A stretch of DNA of 64,000 nucleotides from Labrys sedimenti (lineage in GTDB: Bacteria > Pseudomonadota > Alphaproteobacteria > Rhizobiales > Labraceae). The position numbers were made by a program, and so were the translations under genes. How positions within the stretch are numbered: position 1 is the stretch's first letter; every line of letters starts with the position of its first letter. Location of the stretch: contig NZ_JAXOUF010000002.1 of the NCBI RefSeq assembly GCF_034424805.1, positions 496,001 to 560,000 of the forward strand, read 5' to 3'. A model generated the notes under the pieces. It was not told the DNA's origin, did not search any database, and worked only from the letters and a program-made list of their open reading frames with translations. Shown one piece after another: positions 24,953 through 33,669 of the stretch.

Positions 24953-25725
24953 GCCGTCCCGTCGTCCTCGTCACCGGTGCCCGTCGTGGCATCGGCCTTG
25001 CCATCGCGGTGGCCTTCGCCGAAGGCGGCTACGACATCGCCTTCACCGATATCGTCGACAATGACGATATCGACGATGCCGAATTGGCGATCGGCCAGGC
25101 AGGCGGCGCTGCGCTGTTCTTCCAGAACGACGTGGCGGATCTCGCCAGCCATCAGGGCCTGGTCGACGAGGTGCTGTCGAGCTATGGTCGGCTCGACTGC
25201 TTCGTCTCCAATGCCGGCATCGGCTCGCCGGTGCGGGGCGACCTGCTCGACCTCGAACCCGGCAATTTCGACCGGGTGATGAACGTCAACATGCGCGGTG
25301 CGATGTTCCTCAGCCAGGTGGTGGCCCGCACCATGCTGAAATTGCCGCCGCCGCAAAAGCCCGTGCGCAACCGCTCCATCCTGTTCGTCACCTCGGTCAG
25401 CGCCGAAATGGCCTCGCCCGAGCGGGCCGATTACTGCGTCTCCAAGGCGGCGCTTTCCATGTGGGTGAAGAACCTCGCCGTCAGGCTGGCACCGGACAGC
25501 ATCCCCGTGTTCGAGATCCGTCCGGGCGTGATCCGCACCGACATGACCGCCGTGGTCGCCGACAAGTACCAAGCTGTGATCGACCAGGGCGTGGTGCCGG
25601 CCCGGCGCTGGGGGGAGGGTGCCGATGTCGCGCAGATGGCGCTGACGCTCGCCGGCAGTTCCTTCGGCTTCGCCACTGGCAGCGCCATCGCCTGCGACGG
25701 CGCACTCTCGATTTCGAGGCTGTGA
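24949..25725 (+). CDS. Short-chain dehydrogenase/reductase (FabG-like)
   Basis: 258 aa. Cofactor motif TGARRGIGLAIA with FTDIVDN after strand 2, suggesting NAD(H); NAG in FVSNAGIGSP. The catalytic triad is a Ser in VTSVSAEM and YCVSK (Tyr and Lys). It is coupled to the GMC gene upstream and followed by a repeat element. Probably reduces or oxidises the same carbohydrate intermediate; substrate unknown. Confidence 0.9.
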   Translation: MSRPVVLVTGARRGIGLAIAVAFAEGGYDIAFTDIVDNDDIDDAELAIGQAGGAALFFQNDVADLASHQGLVDEVLSSYGRLDCFVSNAGIGSPVRGDLLDLEPGNFDRVMNVNMRGAMFLSQVVARTMLKLPPPQKPVRNRSILFVTSVSAEMASPERADYCVSKAALSMWVKNLAVRLAPDSIPVFEIRPGVIRTDMTAVVADKYQAVIDQGVVPARRWGEGADVAQMALTLAGSSFGFATGSAIACDGALSISRL

Positions 25726-25732
25726 TGACATC

Positions 25733-25946
25733 CGGGTGCACGGGCATCCTGCCCGTTCTTGGAAACGGCGCGCTTGGGGAGAGGAGGAGCGGACGGGACG
25801 TCCGCGGTCCTAGTCGCGCTGCTTCCTGTGCGATCCTGGCAAGGTTCGTGATGGAACCGCCAAAGCTGGGACCGCGGACGTCTCGTCCGCTCTTGCAAAC
25901 GATGCGCTTGCAGGCAGGAAGAGCGGGCAAGATGCCCGCGCACCCG
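25733..25946. repeat. 214-bp composite inverted repeat
   Basis: The outer arms CGGGTGCACGGGCATCCTGC (25733 on) and its near-complement ending at 25946 differ at few positions. The inner arms, at about 25788-25813 and 25866-25891 (GAGCGGACGGGACGTCCGCG type), also pair. Between the two arm sets sits a direct repeat TTG-AAACG-GCGCTTG. No ORF. MITE-like architecture, but no target duplication is evident. Confidence 0.7.
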
Positions 25947-25959
25947 GAAAGAGTTCGCC

Positions 25960-27573
25960 ATGACTGACTACATCATCGTCGGGGCGGGGCCGGCCGGTTG
26001 TGCGCTGGCGGCAAGGCTGAGCGAGGATCCGGCTGTCAAGGTCCTCTTGATCGAGGCGGGCGGGCGCGACAGCCACCCCTTTTTCCACATGCCGGCGGGT
26101 TTTGCCAAGATGACCAAGGGCATCGCCAGCTGGGGCTGGTCCACGGTGCCCCAGAAGCATCTGGATGGACGGGTGCTCTGGTACACCCAGGCCAAGGTGC
26201 TGGGCGGCGGTTCCTCCATCAATGCGCAGATCTATACGCGGGGCAATCCGCGCGATTACGACGTCTGGGCCTATGTGCATCGCTGCGAAGGCTGGAGCTA
26301 TGCCGAGGTCCTGCCCTATTTCAAGCGGGCCGAGGACAATCAGCGCTTCATCGACAGCTACCATGCCGCCGGCGGGCCGCTCGGCGTCTCCATTCCCATC
26401 AATCCCCTGCCGATCAACGAGGCCTTCATCCGCGCCGGCCAGGAATACGGCCTGCCCTACAATGCCGATTTCAACGGTGCCAGCCAGGAAGGGGTCGGCC
26501 ATTACCAGGTCACGGTGCGCAATGCCCGGCGCTCTTCCGCCGCGGCCGCCTATCTGAAGCCGCTCGAGGGCAAGCGGCCGAACTTGAGCATCCGTACCGA
26601 TGGCATGGTAACCCGCATCCTCATCGAGAAGGGGCGGGCTGTCGGCGTCGAGGTCGCCGGCAAGGGCGGCAGGAGCGAACTGCGCTGCGAGCGTGAGGTC
26701 ATCGTCTCCTCCGGTGCAATCGGCTCGCCGCGCCTGCTGATGCTCTCCGGCATCGGCCCGGCGGCTCATTTGAGCGAGGTGGGCGTCAAGGTGGTGCATG
26801 ATCTGCCGGGTGTCGGCGAGAACCTGCAGGACCATCTCGACCTCTATGTCATCGCCGAATGCACCGGCGACCACACCTATGACAATGTCGCCAAGCCGCA
26901 TCGTACGGCCTGGGCCGGGCTGCAATATCTCCTGTTCAAGAAAGGGCCGGTGGCCTCCACTTTGTTCGAGACCGGCGGCTTTGCCTATGCCGACAAGGGC
27001 GCCCGTTCGCCCGACATCCAGTTTCATCTGGGTTCGGGTTCGGGCATCGAGGCGGGCGTCGCCCGCTTGCGCAATGCCGGCGTGACGCTGAATTCGGCCT
27101 TCCTGCAGCCGCGCTCCCGTGGCACGGTGCGGCTCAAATCCGCCGATCCGATCGACCACCCGCTCATCGATCCGAATTACTGGTCCGATCCCTACGACAA
27201 GGCGATGTCGCTGGAAGGACTGCGCATGGCGCGCGAGATCTTCCGTCAGAAGGCGCTGGAGCCTTTCATCCTGGCCGAGCGCATGCCGGGGCCGGACAAG
27301 GTCAGCGAGGAGGATCTGAGCGACTATGCCTGCCGGACCTGCAAGACGGACCACCATCCTGCCGGCACCTGCAAGATGGGGATCGACGACATGGCCGTGG
27401 TGACGCCCGAACTCAAGGTCAGGGGGCTGGAAGGACTGCGCGTCTGCGATTCCTCGATCATGCCGATCGTCAACTCCTCCAACACCAACGCCCCCACCAT
27501 CATGATCGGCGAGAAGGGTGCCGATCTCATCGCCGGCAAACAGCCGCTTCCCGCCGTCAATTTCGGTTCCTGA
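25960..27573 (+). CDS. GMC-family oxidoreductase (choline dehydrogenase-like)
   Basis: 537 aa. DYIIVGAGPAGCALAARL and VLLIEAGGRD bind FAD; AKVLGGGSSINAQIYTRG is the PROSITE GMC signature 1, and SSGAIGSPRLLMLSGIGP signature 2. The catalytic His is in DHHPAGTCKMG, with the partner in VNSSNTNAPTIMIGEKGADLI. It is closest in look to BetA/alcohol dehydrogenase-type GMCs, distinct from the GMC at 23459. It is followed 12 bases later by a Dabb gene. An alcohol or polyol substrate is inferred from the cluster. Confidence 0.92.
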   Translation: MTDYIIVGAGPAGCALAARLSEDPAVKVLLIEAGGRDSHPFFHMPAGFAKMTKGIASWGWSTVPQKHLDGRVLWYTQAKVLGGGSSINAQIYTRGNPRDYDVWAYVHRCEGWSYAEVLPYFKRAEDNQRFIDSYHAAGGPLGVSIPINPLPINEAFIRAGQEYGLPYNADFNGASQEGVGHYQVTVRNARRSSAAAAYLKPLEGKRPNLSIRTDGMVTRILIEKGRAVGVEVAGKGGRSELRCEREVIVSSGAIGSPRLLMLSGIGPAAHLSEVGVKVVHDLPGVGENLQDHLDLYVIAECTGDHTYDNVAKPHRTAWAGLQYLLFKKGPVASTLFETGGFAYADKGARSPDIQFHLGSGSGIEAGVARLRNAGVTLNSAFLQPRSRGTVRLKSADPIDHPLIDPNYWSDPYDKAMSLEGLRMAREIFRQKALEPFILAERMPGPDKVSEEDLSDYACRTCKTDHHPAGTCKMGIDDMAVVTPELKVRGLEGLRVCDSSIMPIVNSSNTNAPTIMIGEKGADLIAGKQPLPAVNFGS

Positions 27574-27585
27574 CAGGACAGCATC

Positions 27586-27894
27586 ATGATCCGCCATATC
27601 GTTCTCGCCCGCCTGCGCCCGGACCTGTCGAAACAGGAGACCGAGGCATTGCTGGCCGCCATTCTGGACATGAAGTCGGAGATTCCCGGGATCGTGGCTG
27701 TTTCGGCCGGCCCGGACAACAGTCCGGAGGGGTTGGCGCGCGGTTATGGCCACGCCTTCACCGTGGACTTCGTCGACGCCCCGGCCCGCGACGCTTACCT
27801 GCCCCACCCCCATCACGCCAAGATAGCCCAGGCTCTCCTGGCTGCGACGCAAGGCGGTGTCGACGGCCTGCTGGTGCTCGACTTCGAGGCCTGA
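27586..27894 (+). CDS. Dabb (stress-responsive alpha/beta barrel) domain protein
   Basis: 102 aa. The start MIRHIVLARLRPDLSKQE and the later GYGHAFTVDFVDAPARDAYLPHPHH are the Dabb signature. Such proteins are dimeric ferredoxin-like barrels that act as small enzymes or accessory proteins next to oxidoreductase genes. It directly follows the GMC gene and ends the 12.5-27.9 kb catabolic block. Confidence 0.88.
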   Translation: MIRHIVLARLRPDLSKQETEALLAAILDMKSEIPGIVAVSAGPDNSPEGLARGYGHAFTVDFVDAPARDAYLPHPHHAKIAQALLAATQGGVDGLLVLDFEA

Positions 27895-28336
27895 TCGCGG
27901 GCTAAAGCGTTTTCCAGAAAAGTTGATAGACTTTTCGATTAAGAAAATGCGTCAAAACAACAGGTTAGAGAGCAAAGTGCGATTAGACGGAAGCGCTGTA
28001 TTGCTCTCACTCTTTGGTGGGACGCGTCTTTGCGATGCTTGGTGATTCCACCTAATCGCAAAACGCCCTGGCCGGGTACGCGGTGCGGCCGAGCGGAGTA
28101 CCAACGCCACAACCCCTTGTTAACTGCAATACCACGCCCTTTTCGCGCAGCGGAGGGGCGTTTTGCGTTGGTTTTGGCAGGTTTTGCGCTCGTTTCCGCG
28201 CAGATGTACGCCTTTCGCCTTAATTCCGCCGCCGGAAGGGAAGCATGATCCCGGCCGGCCGTACGGGTGTGGCTTGGCTTCTTGTACAATCTCTGATACT
28301 GAGAATGAACGTTCATTCTCATTCGGGGTTGCGATA
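27895..28336. other. Intergenic region with AAAGCGTTTT-type repeat and tetR control site
   Basis: 442 bases. 27903-27957 carries GAAAAGTTGATAGACTTTTC with GCGTTTT and AAAATGCGTCAAAACAA, a repeat seen again at 49801-49858. 28040-28065 has TAATCGCAAAACGCCCTGG, again repeat-like. The final part holds the tetR operator. No ORF looks coding. Confidence 0.6.
28301..28320. promoter_or_regulatory. Perfect 20-bp palindromic operator of the tetR-RND operon
   Basis: GAGAATGAAC followed by its exact reverse complement, 17 bases before the GTG start of the TetR gene. Size and symmetry fit a TetR-family dimer site. A weak GATACT -10 touches its left edge, so binding should block the operon's promoter (autorepression). 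Confidence 0.8.
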
Positions 28337-29041
28337 GTGGTGATCGAAGCAGGGGTGGCGCCGCCGCCGCCCACGGTTGCAAAGGGAGCCGACGCGCGTC
28401 GAAATCACATTCTCGATGCCTTTGAGGTGTGCATCCAGCGCACCGGGTTCCATCGCACCACCATGCAGGACGTCGCAAGGGAAGCCGGCATGAGCGCCGG
28501 CAATCTCTACCGCTACTTTCCCTCTAAGGAGGCTTTGGTGTCGGGCCTGATTGAGCGCGATCGCGAACGCTTCAGTGCCGATTTCATGAATGTGGCGCGT
28601 TCCAGCGACGTCATGGGTTCCTTCGTCGCGCTCGGTCGCAAGCATTTCCTTGAAACGCCGCGCGAGCGCTGCGTGCAGTTCATGGAGATCTGGGCGGAGG
28701 CCAGCCGTAACCCGCAGGTGGCGGAGATGTGTGCGGCCGTCGACAGGGAGGTGAACGACTTCATGGTCGCGATCCTGGAAGCGGCCAAGGCCTCGGGGCA
28801 GATCCCCCCATCGGTGGACAGCGCGGCCGTGATCACCGTGCTTTCGGCGATGGGAGACGGCATGTTCACCCGTCGCGCCCTGGAGCCGGATTTCGATGTC
28901 GAGGACGGCTTCCGGCTGTTGGTGAACGTCATGGACGCTTTGATGTCGGGAAAGATCCCGCTCGATCGTCCTTTGCCTGTGATGTCAGATTCTCCGGGCT
29001 CTCCGCCCGTTTCAGAGGAAAAGCCCCATGTCCGCGGTTGA
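28337..29041 (+). CDS. TetR-family repressor of the adjacent RND pump
   Basis: 234 aa. The HTH reads FHRTTMQDVAREAGMSAGNLYRYFPSKEALV near residue 45, and the ligand domain is of the TetR_C type. Two tandem GTG codons (28337, 28340) follow GGGGT. A longer in-frame ATG at 28163 would put the operator inside the gene and adds unconserved sequence, so it is rejected. The end overlaps the adaptor gene by 14 bases, making a tetR-adaptor-pump operon. The inducer is probably a pump substrate. Confidence 0.87.
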   Translation: MVIEAGVAPPPPTVAKGADARRNHILDAFEVCIQRTGFHRTTMQDVAREAGMSAGNLYRYFPSKEALVSGLIERDRERFSADFMNVARSSDVMGSFVALGRKHFLETPRERCVQFMEIWAEASRNPQVAEMCAAVDREVNDFMVAILEAAKASGQIPPSVDSAAVITVLSAMGDGMFTRRALEPDFDVEDGFRLLVNVMDALMSGKIPLDRPLPVMSDSPGSPPVSEEKPHVRG

Positions 29042-30389
29042 AAAGCAGAACCGGCCCGAGCGCGATGGCGAGCGGCAGCGGCGGGAGGAAGGCTTTGCCG
29101 ACGAGGCGAGCCTGAAGGCGCTGCGCCTGTCCGGTCGCTCCCATGGGGAGGCGGTCGAATATCGCCGCACGCCCTGGTACACGAAGCTCACCATCCTGAT
29201 GCTCGTCGTCATCGTCGCGGCCGCGGTTCTCTATGCCTATCGCGAGCCGCTGATGGCCCGTCTCAACCCACCGCCCCCGCCTGTGGTGGTCACCAAGCCG
29301 CCGGCGGTCACCGTGACGCCGGCCGTGACCGGCGCCATCACCGAGCATGCGGTGGTGACCGGCAATCTGGTGGCACGCGAGGAGATCCTGGTCTCCCCGC
29401 AGATCGAAGGCTACGCCGTCGACAAGATCATGGTCGAGGAAGGAGACCGCGTGAGCGAAGGCCAGGTGCTGGCCGAACTCTCGACCACCACCATCGATAC
29501 CTCTCTCGCCCAGAACGAAGCGCAGACCGCCAGGGCTGAGGCTGCGATCGCCCAGGCCGAGAGCGCTATTGCCGAAGCCAAGGCCAACCAGGACCAGACC
29601 GCCAGCGCCTATGCGCGCTCCAAGGCGCTGGTCCGGACCGGCAACACCACGGCCGAGCAGCTCGACCAGCGCGAAGCAGCCGCCAAGATGGCGGATGCGC
29701 GCGCGGCGGCGGCCGAACACGCCCTGACCGTGGCCAAGGCCGACAAGAAGCTAGCAGATGCCCAGCGTTCCGAATTGATGGTTCGCCTGGAGCACACCAA
29801 GGTGCGCGCGCCGGCGGCGGGCGTGATCAGCCGCCGGGCCGCCCGCATCGGCGCGATCGCGTCCGCATCTGGCGATCCCCTGTTCCGCATCATTCGAGAC
29901 GGTGACGTCGAACTTGAAGCGGATGTGCCGGAAGCGACTTTGGCGCGCGTCCGGCCTGGGATGACGGCCGAGGTCACCACGGCGGGTAGCAAGGAGCCTT
30001 TCAGGGCCCGCGTCCGCCTGGTTTCGCCCGAGGTGAATTCGGTTACGCGCCTGGGGCGTGTGCGCATTGCCATCGACCAGGCGCCGGGCCTGACGATCGG
30101 CGCCTTTGGGCGCGCCAGCGTGGCGGTTGCCAACCATACCGGCGTGCTCGTGCCGCAATCGGCGGTTCTCTACAGCGAGGACGGCGCGACGGTGCAGGTC
30201 GTCCATGACGGTGTCGTGGCGACCACGCCGGTCAAGCTCGGCCTGCGCACCGAAAAGCAGGCCGAGGTCATCGAGGGCGTCAAGGCCGGCGATACGGTGA
30301 TCGCCACCGCCGGCACCTTCGTGCGTGACGGCGACAAGGTCAGCGCCGTCGGGGCGGGCATGGCCCAGCCCGCGACCCAGTCCAAGTGA
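29028..30389 (+). CDS. RND efflux periplasmic adaptor (membrane fusion protein)
   Basis: 453 aa. A cytoplasmic basic N-terminus of about 55 residues, a single membrane anchor (LTILMLVVIVAAAVLYAY), then a proline stretch. The lipoyl halves are VSPQIEGYAVDKIMVEEGDRVSEGQ and VRAPAAGVISRRAARIGAIA, with an Ala/Glu-rich coiled-coil hairpin of about 100 residues between them, and beta-barrel and membrane-proximal domains after. The adaptor lacks the usual lipobox and is anchored by its helix. It bridges the pump downstream to an outer-membrane channel that is not encoded here. Confidence 0.92.
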   Translation: MSAVEKQNRPERDGERQRREEGFADEASLKALRLSGRSHGEAVEYRRTPWYTKLTILMLVVIVAAAVLYAYREPLMARLNPPPPPVVVTKPPAVTVTPAVTGAITEHAVVTGNLVAREEILVSPQIEGYAVDKIMVEEGDRVSEGQVLAELSTTTIDTSLAQNEAQTARAEAAIAQAESAIAEAKANQDQTASAYARSKALVRTGNTTAEQLDQREAAAKMADARAAAAEHALTVAKADKKLADAQRSELMVRLEHTKVRAPAAGVISRRAARIGAIASASGDPLFRIIRDGDVELEADVPEATLARVRPGMTAEVTTAGSKEPFRARVRLVSPEVNSVTRLGRVRIAIDQAPGLTIGAFGRASVAVANHTGVLVPQSAVLYSEDGATVQVVHDGVVATTPVKLGLRTEKQAEVIEGVKAGDTVIATAGTFVRDGDKVSAVGAGMAQPATQSK

Positions 30390-30396
30390 GGCGCCG

Positions 30397-33300
30397 ATGT
30401 CGTTCAACGTCTCGGCCTGGTCCATCCGCAATCCGGTGCCTTCGATCGTCCTGTTCGTGGTACTGATGGCGCTTGGCTGGGTCTCTTTCCAGAACCTCCC
30501 GATCACCAAGTTTCCCAACATCGACATTCCCGTCATCACCGTGACGGTGACCCAGGTAGGCGCTGCGCCGTCCGAGCTGGAGACACAGGTGACGCGCAAA
30601 ATCGAGGATGCCGTCACCAGCGTCGCCGGCGTCAAGCATGTGCAGTCGACCATCACCGACTCCACCTCGACGGTCGCCATCGAGTTCTGGCTCGGCACCA
30701 ACACCGATCGCGTCCTCAACGACGTCAAGGATGCGGTGACCAAGATCCGCACTGAACTTCCCCGTGACATCGAGGAGCCGGTGGTGGCGCGCCTCGAAAT
30801 CGAGTCGCAGTCGATCATGACCTATTCGGCCACGGCGCCCGGCATGACGCTGGAGCAACTGTCCTGGCATGTCGACAATGTGGTGAAACGGGACCTGCAG
30901 AGCCTGCGCGGCGTCGGCCGCGTCGACCGTATCGGCGGCGTGACGCGCGAGATCCGCGTCGCCGTCGATCCCGATCGCCTGCTTTCGCTCGGTATAACCG
31001 CCGCCGACGTCAACCGCGTACTGAAGGCGACGACGGTCGACCTGTCGGGCGGCAAGGGCGAGGTCGGCAATCGCGAACAGGCCATCCGGACCCTGGCCGG
31101 CGCCCATACGGTCGACGAGCTCAAGGAGACCAAGATCACACTGCCCGGCGGGCGGCAGGTGCGCCTCAACGAGATCGCCGACATCACGGACGCCTATGCC
31201 GACCAGACCTCGTTCGCGCGCATCAATGGCTCGACGCCGATCGTCGCCTTCTCGGTTTTCCGCTCCAAGGGTGCCAGCGACACCACGGTCGCAGCCGCGG
31301 TCGCCGCCAAGATCCAGGCGCTGCACCAGGCCCATCCCGAGGTCAGCTATGCGGTGGTGGACGATGGCGTCGCCTCGACCTACGGCAATTTCGAAGCGGC
31401 GATGCAGACCCTGGTGGAAGGCGCCATCCTTGCCGTCATCGTCGTGCTGATCTTCCTGCGCGACTGGCGGGCCACGCTGATCGCCGCCATCGCCTTGCCG
31501 CTCTCGGCGATTCCGACCTTCTGGGCGATGAGCATGATGGGCTTTTCGCTCAATCTCGTCAGCCTGCTCGCCATCACGCTGGTCACGGGTATCTTGGTCG
31601 ATGACGCCATCGTCGAGATCGAGAACATCGTCCGGCACATGAAGATGGGCAAGTCGCCCTACCGCGCCTCCATCGAGGCGGCGGACGAGATCGGCCTCGC
31701 GGTGATGGCGATCACCATGACGATCATCGCCATCTTCGCGCCCGTGAGTTTCATGGGCGGCATCGTCGGCCAATATTTCAAGCAATTCGGCCTCACGGTG
31801 GCGGTGGCGGTATTCTTCTCGCTGCTGGTGGCACGCCTGATCACGCCGATGATGACGGCCTATTTCCTCAGGCCGCATGCCCATGTCGAGGCGCGTGATG
31901 GCTGGATCATGCGGGCCTATACCCGCTTCCTGGAAATGACGCTGGCGCGCTGGTTCTCGCCTTATCTCACGATCGTGGCCGGCTTCGGGCTGCTGATCGT
32001 GACGTTCGGCCTGATGGGCCTGCTGCCTCAGGGCTTCATCCCGCCCGAGGATAACGCCCGCGTCGTCATCTCCGCCGAGATTCCGCCGGGCGGCAAGCTC
32101 GAGAATACCCAGGCGAAGACCGACGAGGTGGTCGCCGCCATCCGCAAGATCCCGGAAGTCGAGCAGGTCTTCGTGATCGGCGGCACCTCGCCGACCGGGC
32201 AGCTCGACCCGCGGCGCGCGGCGATCTATGTCAAGCTCACCAAGCGTGAGACACGCGCACGCCACCAACTCGCCATCCAGGACGATATTGCGCGCATCCT
32301 CACCGCCATTCCCGACATGCGCGCCTGGCGCGTCAACGACAATGGCGAGCGCGACGTCAACCTGGCGCTGAAGAGCAATGATCCGAAGGCGCTCGCCCTC
32401 GCGTCGTCTCGCCTGGAAGGCGCCATGCGCCATGTGCCCGGCTTCAACAATGTCGCTGCCAATACTGGCCTCGAACGGCCGGAAGTGCGCATCCTGCCGC
32501 GAACCGACGATGCCGCCCGCTATGGCATCACCACCGAGCAGATCTCGGAGGCGGTGCGCGTGGCGACCATTGGCGACATCGACGCCAATCTGGCCAAGTT
32601 CAATGCCGGGGACCGGCTGGTGCCGATCCGCGTGCAGTTGACGGAGGAATCCCGTGGCAATCTCGGCCTGATCGAAGCGCTCAGCCTGACCACGGCCTCG
32701 GGCGGCAGCGTGCCGCTATCGGCGGTGGCGGATGTCGAGTTCGGCCAGGGGCCGACCTCGATCGAGCGCAACGATCGCGAGCGGCAGGTCAAGATCGGCG
32801 CCGACCTGCGCAAGGGCCTGGAGATCGGCGAGGCGTTGGAACTGGCCATGGCCTTGCCCGAGGCCAAGAACCTGCCCAAGGGCGTGGTCTTCGCGCCCAC
32901 CGGAGATGCCGAAGTGATGGCCGAGGTGTTCTCGGGCTTTGCCATGGCAATGGGGACGGGCCTGCTAATGGTCGCGGGCGTGCTGGTGCTGCTGCTCGGC
33001 AGCCCCTTCCACGCCATTACCATCCTGCTCTCGCTGCCGCTGTCGATGCTCGGCGTGGTCCTGGCGCTGCTCGCCACCCACAACTCGATCTCGATGCCGG
33101 TGGTGATCGGCATCCTGATGCTGATGGGCATCGTCACCAAGAACGCCATCATGCTGGTCGACTTCGCGGTGGAGCGGGTCAAGCATGGCATGCACCGCCA
33201 TGACGCCATCATCGATGCCGGACGCAAACGCGCGCGGCCGATCGTGATGACCACCATCGCCATGGTGGCCGGCATGGTGCCGACGGCGTTGGGACATGGG

Positions 33301-33540
33301 GATGGCGGCGAGTTCCGGGCACCGATGGCCATCGCCGTGATCGGCGGCCTGATCGTCTCGACCCTGCTGTCGCTGATCTTCGTGCCGTCGTTCTATGCGG
33401 TCATGGATGATCTCACGCGTGGCATTTCCTTCCTTTTCGGTCCCCTGGTTGGGCCGAAGGATGAGGCGGGGAAGCCCGGCGTGCCAGCTGCGCTGGACAA
33501 CGGCCACGGCGGCAGGGGGACGGCCGCGGCGGCGGAATAG
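30397..33540 (+). CDS. RND-family efflux pump inner-membrane transporter
   Basis: 1047 aa, the usual AcrB/MexB/MdtB length. First membrane helix PSIVLFVVLMALGWVSF, porter-domain motifs TVTVTQVGAAPSELETQVTRKIEDAV, and the intramembrane LVTGILVDDAIVEIENI with the two Asp residues used for proton relay. IPPEDNARVVISAEIPPGG opens the second porter half, and GILMLMGIVTKNAIMLVDFAVE lies near the C-terminus. The start at 30397 is preferred; the frame extends upstream into the adaptor gene. Substrate class (drug or bile-salt-like, HAE1) is inferred. Confidence 0.95.
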   Translation: MSFNVSAWSIRNPVPSIVLFVVLMALGWVSFQNLPITKFPNIDIPVITVTVTQVGAAPSELETQVTRKIEDAVTSVAGVKHVQSTITDSTSTVAIEFWLGTNTDRVLNDVKDAVTKIRTELPRDIEEPVVARLEIESQSIMTYSATAPGMTLEQLSWHVDNVVKRDLQSLRGVGRVDRIGGVTREIRVAVDPDRLLSLGITAADVNRVLKATTVDLSGGKGEVGNREQAIRTLAGAHTVDELKETKITLPGGRQVRLNEIADITDAYADQTSFARINGSTPIVAFSVFRSKGASDTTVAAAVAAKIQALHQAHPEVSYAVVDDGVASTYGNFEAAMQTLVEGAILAVIVVLIFLRDWRATLIAAIALPLSAIPTFWAMSMMGFSLNLVSLLAITLVTGILVDDAIVEIENIVRHMKMGKSPYRASIEAADEIGLAVMAITMTIIAIFAPVSFMGGIVGQYFKQFGLTVAVAVFFSLLVARLITPMMTAYFLRPHAHVEARDGWIMRAYTRFLEMTLARWFSPYLTIVAGFGLLIVTFGLMGLLPQGFIPPEDNARVVISAEIPPGGKLENTQAKTDEVVAAIRKIPEVEQVFVIGGTSPTGQLDPRRAAIYVKLTKRETRARHQLAIQDDIARILTAIPDMRAWRVNDNGERDVNLALKSNDPKALALASSRLEGAMRHVPGFNNVAANTGLERPEVRILPRTDDAARYGITTEQISEAVRVATIGDIDANLAKFNAGDRLVPIRVQLTEESRGNLGLIEALSLTTASGGSVPLSAVADVEFGQGPTSIERNDRERQVKIGADLRKGLEIGEALELAMALPEAKNLPKGVVFAPTGDAEVMAEVFSGFAMAMGTGLLMVAGVLVLLLGSPFHAITILLSLPLSMLGVVLALLATHNSISMPVVIGILMLMGIVTKNAIMLVDFAVERVKHGMHRHDAIIDAGRKRARPIVMTTIAMVAGMVPTALGHGDGGEFRAPMAIAVIGGLIVSTLLSLIFVPSFYAVMDDLTRGISFLFGPLVGPKDEAGKPGVPAALDNGHGGRGTAAAAE

Positions 33541-33669
33541 AGCGGAAACATCCAATGCCCTTCAGCTGCTTTGGACACAGATCGGCGCCGCGGTCAGGGC
33601 GCCGGTCATTCTCAATTTTTCACGGCTCGGCAGGCGCCGGCATCATCGAAAGCGACGATAGGGACTGTC

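Noticed and set aside
25733..25946. Possibility of a CRISPR or small RNA in the GC-rich gap before the GMC gene
   Set aside because: The repeats are inverted arms of a single element, not regularly spaced direct repeats, and no promoter-terminator pair is visible.
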